Below, piece by piece: positions 1-3,259 of a stretch of 6,065 nucleotides of DNA. The stretch is from assembly GCF_946221465.1 (NCBI RefSeq), contig NZ_CAMJVP010000209.1, positions 1 through 6,065 of the forward strand, written 5' to 3'. Both the position numbers and the translations under genes were made by a program. Below the pieces are notes generated by a model. The model saw nothing but the letters and a program-made list of their open reading frames with translations. It made no database searches and was not told the DNA's origin. How positions within the stretch are numbered: position 1 is the stretch's first letter; each line of letters opens with the position of its first letter. Source of the DNA: an uncultured Aeromicrobium sp. (GTDB lineage Bacteria; Actinomycetota; Actinomycetes; Propionibacteriales; Nocardioidaceae).

Positions 1-17
1 GTGGCGGGGGCGACCAT
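1..17 (-). CDS. 5' end of an unidentified gene running off the window
   Basis: On the minus strand an ATG at 17-15 overlaps the TGA stop (19-17) of the ArdC-like gene as TGATG, the usual arrangement for translationally coupled genes. A GGAGG lies 5 nt upstream of this ATG, inside the end of the preceding gene. Only five full codons are visible (Met-Val-Ala-Pro-Ala), so the product cannot be named. It would be cotranscribed with the ArdC-like gene. Confidence 0.45.
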
Positions 18-1114
18 CACAGCCTCCGTCCCGAGCCGACCGGAGCCGCCGGCGTCTCCCGTTCTGGCAGCGGCTCGACCCGGCGCGCCGTCTGCTCTGG
101 CGTCTCCTGAGACTGCGACGTGTGCTCCGGGCCACCGACACGCAGGGACAACGGGTTGCCGTTGCCGAGCTGGGCGGTGTCGAGCTTGTCGAGAATGTCG
201 AATGCGGTGCTGCGCACCTGCTCGCCCGTAGCGCGCACGACCGCCACGGGGTCTTTCCCATCCACGTTGGCCGCCCATCCGGCGACATACGGGATCGTGT
301 AGTCGCTGGTGTCCATGTCGTGCGCGGCGGCGATCATCAGCGCGACCGACTCGGCCCGTACCTCGCTGATTCCTCGATGCTCGCGGGCGTCGTCCTGCTG
401 GTTCGGGCCATCCAGCCGGACATGCGCCAGCTCGTGCGCGAGGGTCTTGACCTGCGCGGCCGGGTCCATGACCGCGCAGACCATCACCTGCCGGGTCTCG
501 AAGTCGGTGCAGCCGTTCGCGCCTCGCTCGATGCGGTCGCGCGGCATCCGCAGCACCTCGAACCCCAGCGACTCCGCCTGCCCGGCCAGGCCCTCCCACA
601 ACCCAGCGGGGGCTTCGCCTTCCAGCAGCCTCGGACGTGGCAGCTCGGGCAGCGAGTCTCCGTGCGTCCGAGACACGTCCCACACATAGGCCGGCACGAC
701 GCTGACGATCCGCCTGCGCACGACCTCGCTGGGCCGCGGCTTCTCCCACTTCCCCAGCCGCCGCCACGACGCCGGATCGCGCGGGGTCGCCGATGCGAAC
801 CTCGCCTTGACCGGACCGCGAATCCGATAGCCGCCGTCCTTCTCCGGCCAGCGGCCCATCTTCCGCCAGTCGTTGTACCCAGCCACCCAGGTCGGCGTCG
901 GCGTCGGGACCCGGCCCTGTTCGTAGGCTTCGAGGTGTTGCGCCCAGATCAGCAGCGTGTTGTTGAACGAGCGGGTGCGGAACCTCGCCGCGAACTCGAT
1001 CGCCCGCCGCCAGTCATCGCCCGAGACCAGGTCCTCGACCGAACGCACGATGCGTTCTTCCAGCGCATCGAGCGTCGCTTGCCGCGCCGCCTGCTTGTCC
1101 TCGTTCGCAACCAT
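17..1114 (-). CDS. ArdC-like protein with ImmA/IrrE-type zinc metallopeptidase domain
   Basis: The 365-residue product matches the layout of ArdC-family antirestriction proteins. The N-terminal part (about 30-100) carries the ArdC/TraC-type ssDNA-binding pattern, with RSFNNTLLIWAQ near 48-59 and WVAGYNDWRKMGRW near 76-89. The C-terminal part carries HELAH at 227-231 followed by EVRAES, with E255 as probable third zinc ligand, as in ImmA/IrrE (DUF955) gluzincins. Residues after about 315 are hydrophilic and probably disordered. Family members protect incoming ssDNA from host nucleases or restriction during conjugation and are common on plasmids and integrative elements; whether this copy is proteolytic is not known. 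The start at 1114 is preferred over a GTG at 1168 because GGAGGGAGG lies 7 nt upstream of it. The stop overlaps the next ATG, suggesting an operon. Confidence 0.85.
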   Translation of the reverse strand: MVANEDKQAARQATLDALEERIVRSVEDLVSGDDWRRAIEFAARFRTRSFNNTLLIWAQHLEAYEQGRVPTPTPTWVAGYNDWRKMGRWPEKDGGYRIRGPVKARFASATPRDPASWRRLGKWEKPRPSEVVRRRIVSVVPAYVWDVSRTHGDSLPELPRPRLLEGEAPAGLWEGLAGQAESLGFEVLRMPRDRIERGANGCTDFETRQVMVCAVMDPAAQVKTLAHELAHVRLDGPNQQDDAREHRGISEVRAESVALMIAAAHDMDTSDYTIPYVAGWAANVDGKDPVAVVRATGEQVRSTAFDILDKLDTAQLGNGNPLSLRVGGPEHTSQSQETPEQTARRVEPLPERETPAAPVGSGRRL

Positions 1115-1121
1115 CGTCTGA

Positions 1122-1130
1122 CCTCCCTCC
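1122..1130 (-). promoter_or_regulatory. Ribosome binding site deciding the ArdC-like start
   Basis: On the minus strand GGAGGGAGG lies 7 nt before the ATG at 1114. No comparable site lies before the longer GTG start at 1168, so the first 18 codons of the longer reading are probably untranslated. Confidence 0.7.
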
Positions 1131-1275
1131 GCCAGGGCCACTCCGAGAGGGAGCAACCGTGCGACCACGAGGTACGCCGGGCGGATCAGGAGACGAGACG
1201 GACAACGGAACGAGGCGGTGACCGCCAGGCCCGATGATCAACCCGACGAGTCTCTACCGGACTACCCGATGAAGT

Positions 1276-1317
1276 GCCTGTCCGGCGCACTGGGCAGGCG
1301 ATCCTGCGGATATCGCC
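1276..1317 (-). other. Weak hairpins in the spacer between the AraC and ArdC-like genes
   Basis: The 219-bp spacer 1115-1333 has no convincing gene. Just past the AraC-family stop it holds two short overlapping inverted repeats: GGCGAT/ATCGCC (1297-1302 with 1312-1317) and GCCTG/CAGGC (1276-1280 with 1295-1299). Neither is followed by a T run. They could slow or end transcription from the AraC gene, or mean nothing. I see no clear -10/-35 pair for a separate ArdC-gene promoter here. Confidence 0.25.
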
Positions 1318-1333
1318 GGGCTCTGTGCGCGCA

Positions 1334-2254
1334 TCACCCGGTGTGGCTGGCTTCCCGACTGCGGGTCATCGCCCGGTAGCGACTCGGAGTCATCCCGATG
1401 CTGCGGCGAAACTGCCGTGCGGCGAAGTCGGGGTCGCTCCAACCTACTTCCCGAGCGACCAGGGCGATCGGTGCATCTGTCGCGCGAAGAAGGTCTGCCA
1501 TGCGCTCGGCTCGCAGCATGGTGAGGTAGGCGATCGGGGACTTGCCGTATGCCTCCACGAACACGCGACCAACTTGCGATTTTGACAGGTGGACCTCCTG
1601 GGCGAGTTCAGTCATTGACCAACGCCGGTCAGGGGCGCTATGGAGCAGGTCTGCGATCTTGCGTGCTTCGGCGCGCAGGGGCGCGAAGCGGCGATGTCGG
1701 GGCAGAGATGGCCGCGTGGTTGCGCGTTGGGTTTCGGTCGTGCGCACCGGGGAGGTCTTGATGAACGGTGCGATCACATGGGCGACGTTGAACAGCAGCG
1801 CCTGCATTCGGTAAAAATTCTGGACGAAACTGCCGTCGATGCTCAGGGCGACGAGCTCGTCGAGCCAGGGCATGAGCATGCCGGCGCGGTCTTCGCCGAC
1901 ATGCAGGATCTGGGTGGGTTCGCTGTACATGGTCTCGGCGAAGTTCTGCACCTCATGGCGGTCTCGGAGGTAGGCGGCGTACTGCCAGCGCACCTGGTCG
2001 ATGATGTATTCGGCGTCCAGGTAGATCGTGGTGAAGGTGATGTGACCTTCGGGTTCGCCGCCGCACAGGGTGTTGGCCGCAAGGACGATCACGTCGCCGA
2101 TCGCGACCGGCTTCTGCCCGAACTCGCTGAATAGGATCGCTGACCCGGACCTGACGACGATGATCTGCGCGCAGTCATAGGCGACTGGACCGACATGCGC
2201 GTGTTCTGCGTGCGTTCGGGCCAGGACCGGATGGTATCGGGTCGTGCTGGGCAT
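1334..2254 (-). CDS. AraC-family transcriptional regulator
   Basis: The 306-residue product ends in a typical AraC/XylS DNA-binding domain of about 100 residues (about 196-295). The first helix-turn-helix is near 213-235 (MTELAQEVHLSKSQVGRVF) and the second near 262-285 (IALVAREVGWSDPDFAARQF), followed by the family signature end GMTPSRYR at 287-294. The N-terminal 165 residues look like a cupin-type effector or dimerisation domain (beta-rich IIVVRSGSAILF, AIGDVIVLAANT); the ligand is unknown. About 170-190 is a basic, polar linker. The ATG at 2254 is the only likely start, because an in-frame stop lies nine codons upstream, but no Shine-Dalgarno site precedes it, so translation is probably weak or leaderless. 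It lies 128 bp beyond the membrane-protein gene on the same strand, with candidate repeats in that gap. Family is sure; targets are not. Confidence 0.9.
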   Translation of the reverse strand: MPSTTRYHPVLARTHAEHAHVGPVAYDCAQIIVVRSGSAILFSEFGQKPVAIGDVIVLAANTLCGGEPEGHITFTTIYLDAEYIIDQVRWQYAAYLRDRHEVQNFAETMYSEPTQILHVGEDRAGMLMPWLDELVALSIDGSFVQNFYRMQALLFNVAHVIAPFIKTSPVRTTETQRATTRPSLPRHRRFAPLRAEARKIADLLHSAPDRRWSMTELAQEVHLSKSQVGRVFVEAYGKSPIAYLTMLRAERMADLLRATDAPIALVAREVGWSDPDFAARQFRRSIGMTPSRYRAMTRSREASHTG

Positions 2255-2301
2255 GGCCGGCGTACCGTGAGCGGTGCATCAGCACACCAACGCAAGCATC
2301 A

Positions 2302-2363
2302 GCTGAGTTGGCAGGATGATGCCGCGGCAACGAGAGCGCGGAGTTGGCTTTTGCGGAGTTCCC
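2302..2363. repeat. Short direct repeats with a central palindrome upstream of the AraC gene
   Basis: GCTGAGTTGGC (2302-2312) and GCGGAGTTGGC (2338-2348) agree at 10 of 11 bases and are 36 bp apart. A third partial copy, GCGGAGTT, is at 2353-2360. Between the first two is the perfect palindrome TGCCGCGGCA (2320-2329). AraC proteins commonly bind direct repeats near their own promoter, so this is a possible autoregulatory operator; the copy number is too small to be sure. Confidence 0.3.
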
Positions 2364-2382
2364 CTTGGCCATGGTTCCGTGC

Positions 2383-2883
2383 TCATGGCCGCTGGCCTCC
2401 GGTGTCACGGTCCTGAGTCGGCTCATGCCCGGAGAACGCTCGTGCCCATATCCAGAGGATGAGGTTCGCGACGATCGCCGCTCCCAAGGCGAGCATCCCG
2501 AGTGTCGGGCGATGCGTGGCCCAAGCGATGATTGCGCCGACGACCCCTGCTGCGGCCAGCAGCTCGATGAGGACCACCATCGCAATGCGTTTGCGCCTCG
2601 AGCCTGGCGCATCGGAGGCGGGAACAGGCCCGGTGTTGATCGGAGGTGGCCCGTCGTGACTGTCGGCTTCGGCGCTGGGGTCAGGAGCGGCGAGGAACAG
2701 CGAGGAGTCGGCCAAAGGATAGTGCCGCCACCCGGCCCACGCAGCGATGGCGCGCCAGCCAGTGGGCGGGACGATGTGGCGGCGCCGGGCGGCGATCTGT
2801 GCGCCCGGAGCGTCCGGTTCGCTCGCGCGAGGAGCGGATGCCGGTCGAGGGAGCCGGTCAAGCGACTCGTCGGGTGAGGTCAT
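2383..2883 (-). CDS. Small two-helix membrane protein of unknown function
   Basis: I do not recognise the family of this 166-residue product. The first 95 residues are hydrophilic and rich in Pro, Ala, Asp and Arg, with a Trp-rich patch (GWRAIAAWAGWRHYP, 42-56). A basic stretch RRKR (96-99) precedes a hydrophobic helix at about 100-121. After a short loop (ATHRP) a second helix covers about 126-147, and a polar 18-residue tail follows. By the positive-inside rule both ends should be cytoplasmic. The start at 2883 is chosen over an upstream in-frame ATG at 2949 because GAGGAGG lies 5 nt before it. It is the first gene of the leftward block and is probably transcribed from a promoter near 2975. 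The position beside ArdC-like and AraC genes suggests an accessory role on a mobile element, but that is inference only. Confidence 0.75.
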   Translation of the reverse strand: MTSPDESLDRLPRPASAPRASEPDAPGAQIAARRRHIVPPTGWRAIAAWAGWRHYPLADSSLFLAAPDPSAEADSHDGPPPINTGPVPASDAPGSRRKRIAMVVLIELLAAAGVVGAIIAWATHRPTLGMLALGAAIVANLILWIWARAFSGHEPTQDRDTGGQRP

Positions 2884-2888
2884 CTGAG

Positions 2889-2895
2889 CCTCCTC
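2889..2895 (-). promoter_or_regulatory. Ribosome binding site deciding the membrane-protein start
   Basis: GAGGAGG on the minus strand sits 5 nt before the ATG at 2883, which favours the 166-residue reading over the 188-residue one starting at 2949. Confidence 0.7.
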
Positions 2896-2944
2896 GTGGT
2901 CGTCATGGCGCGCGCCTCGCACCCTGCGGGCTGCGTCGTCGCGT

Positions 2945-2959
2945 CCCATCAGTGATGGG
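2945..2959. repeat. 15-bp perfect inverted repeat in the leftward 5' region
   Basis: CCCATCA-G-TGATGGG is a perfect 7-1-7 dyad. It lies just downstream of the inferred leftward transcription start, where it could serve as an operator or form a small RNA hairpin (CCCATC/GATGGG with a 3-nt loop) ahead of the membrane-protein gene. Confidence 0.45.
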
Positions 2960-2972
2960 CGAGACGAGCTTC

Positions 2973-2978
2973 ATCATA
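2973..2978 (-). promoter_or_regulatory. Probable -10 box of the leftward promoter
   Basis: The minus strand reads TATGAT here, five of six matches to TATAAT, in a locally AT-rich patch of an otherwise GC-rich window. No good -35 is seen at 16-19 bp, so activation by a bound regulator is possible. The start of transcription would be near 2966, giving a 5' UTR of about 80 nt before the membrane-protein gene. Confidence 0.45.
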
Positions 2979-3007
2979 CTCCATCACTTGCGCAAGACAT
3001 TGAGTAT
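2976..3007. promoter_or_regulatory. 32-bp nested inverted repeat, probable shared operator
   Basis: The outer arms ATACTC (2976-2981) and GAGTAT (3002-3007) and the inner perfect palindrome CTTGCGCAAG (2987-2996) share the same centre at 2991.5. Two of the five intervening pairs also match, so 13 of 16 positions are symmetric. The element overlaps the leftward -10 box and the rightward -35 candidate. This is the expected geometry for a dimeric repressor or activator controlling both divergent units. The window encodes no obvious dimeric repressor of the ArsR, TetR or Fur kind, and the AraC protein is not an obvious match for a palindrome of this type. Confidence 0.6.
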
Positions 3008-3017
3008 TGACTAGTCT
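2988..3017 (+). promoter_or_regulatory. Candidate promoter for the leader and mgtA
   Basis: TTGCGC (2988-2993) and TAGTCT (3012-3017) are separated by 18 bp and fit a moderately weak housekeeping sigma-factor promoter. The -10 candidate overlaps the small palindrome GACTAGTC (3009-3016). Transcription would begin near 3024, giving a leader of about 236 nt before the mgtA start codon. This assignment is a visual match only. Confidence 0.4.
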
Positions 3018-3044
3018 TCCTGTGGGCCAGAGCGGCCCCGAGCC

Positions 3045-3191
3045 ATGCGTGAGCGCGAGGAGGTGATCCGTCGTGAGCGACGACCACAGTCGATCTACCC
3101 AGCCCAGCGGGGCTACGGCGGGTCGGCTCCGATTCCGACGCCCCTGACTTTCCGCTGGCGTAACTCCCTACTGACCCCTCAGCGGCTCTGA
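3045..3191 (+). CDS. Possible alternative 48-codon leader ORF overlapping the 24-codon one
   Basis: An open frame from ATG 3045 to TGA 3189-3191 encodes a 48-residue basic peptide. It starts with acidic/basic repeats (MREREEVIRRERR) and contains APIPTPLTFRWR at 28-39. No good Shine-Dalgarno site precedes this ATG, and the strong AGGAGGTGATC site lies inside the frame serving the other ORF, so translation is doubtful. The P-x-P-T-P-L run followed by basic residues resembles the proline segment of enterobacterial MgtL, but this may be chance. If it is translated, its ribosomes would cross the downstream pairing segments and stop 69 nt before mgtA. Confidence 0.22.
   Translation: MREREEVIRRERRPQSIYPAQRGYGGSAPIPTPLTFRWRNSLLTPQRL
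3058..3068 (+). promoter_or_regulatory. Exceptionally strong Shine-Dalgarno site of the leader ORF
   Basis: AGGAGGTGATC is complementary over all 11 bases to the conserved 3' end of bacterial 16S rRNA (GATCACCTCCT). The AGGAGG core ends 9 nt before the GTG at 3073. It is the strongest ribosome site in the window, stronger than that of mgtA itself (GGAG, 7 nt before ATG). Confidence 0.7.
3073..3147 (+). CDS. Putative 24-residue leader peptide upstream of mgtA
   Basis: A GTG start behind the perfect Shine-Dalgarno site opens a 24-codon frame ending in TGA at 3145-3147. The peptide begins (f)Met-Ser-Asp-Asp-His-Ser, has a Ser/Thr/Gly/Ala-rich middle and ends in the strongly basic GRLRFRRP, with proline as the last residue before the stop. 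Known arrest peptides use such endings: TnaC also ends in Arg-Pro-stop, Erm leader peptides use an Arg-Leu-Arg motif, and enterobacterial MgtL has a basic tail. A codon-position role, not a stable protein, is the likely function: the ribosome's position would decide which leader RNA structure forms. The 112-nt gap to mgtA holds the pairing segments and a GC-rich hairpin. Alternative: a decoy ribosome site with no sensing role. Confidence 0.55.
   Translation: MSDDHSRSTQPSGATAGRLRFRRP
3104..3185 (+). promoter_or_regulatory. Mutually exclusive pairing segments in the mgtA leader (attenuator-like)
   Basis: Segment A CCAGCGG (3104-3110, inside the 24-codon ORF) is fully complementary to segment B CCGCTGG (3152-3158, just after its stop). 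Six bases of B (CCGCTG) are also complementary to segment C CAGCGG (3180-3185). A can alternatively sit in a local hairpin AGCCC/GGGCT (3101-3105 with 3110-3114), and the last codons form GTCGG/CCGAC (3121-3125 with 3134-3138 region). A ribosome stalled in or finishing the ORF would mask A or B and shift the balance between A:B and B:C. This is read from complementarity by eye, without free energies. Confidence 0.45.
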
Positions 3192-3217
3192 CCGGCCTGC
3201 GCATGCCTGCTCTGGGC

Positions 3218-3237
3218 GCGCGGCGGCTCTGCCGCGC
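3218..3237 (+). promoter_or_regulatory. GC-rich hairpin just upstream of the mgtA ribosome site
   Basis: GCGCGGC (3218-3224) pairs perfectly with GCCGCGC (3231-3237) around a 6-nt loop. It ends 11 nt before the GGAG (3249-3252) of mgtA and is not followed by a T run. It may be a U-poor terminator, a structural barrier, or a folding partner in the leader switch. Between it and the GGAG lies ACCTCCT (3242-3248), which is complementary to the leader Shine-Dalgarno at 3058-3064. Confidence 0.4.
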
Positions 3238-3259
3238 CTGAACCTCCTGGAGAAATCTC

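Noticed and set aside
122..1237. A 371-codon plus-strand ORF opposite the ArdC-like gene
   Set aside because: It is an antisense shadow produced by GC bias: the peptide is Arg/Pro/His-rich with no domain, no ribosome site is apparent, and the minus strand carries clear conserved motifs.
1014..1241. A 75-codon minus-strand ORF across the spacer upstream of the ArdC-like gene
   Set aside because: It begins with TTG without a ribosome site, is low-complexity, and overlaps the ArdC-like coding region in another frame.
2175..2861. A 228-codon minus-strand ORF overlapping the membrane-protein gene
   Set aside because: It is a different frame of the same strand, with Ser/Arg/Pro-rich sequence and no ribosome site; the 166-residue frame has a strong site and two clear membrane helices.
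3049..3066. A 5-codon GTG-to-TGA mini-ORF just upstream of the leader ORF
   Set aside because: It has no ribosome site of its own and its codons are the leader Shine-Dalgarno sequence; most likely incidental.
3024..3259. Known magnesium riboswitch (M-box/ykoK type) in the mgtA leader
   Set aside because: I do not see the conserved M-box sequence blocks; the leader instead holds a short ORF and pairing segments. A covariance-model search would settle it.
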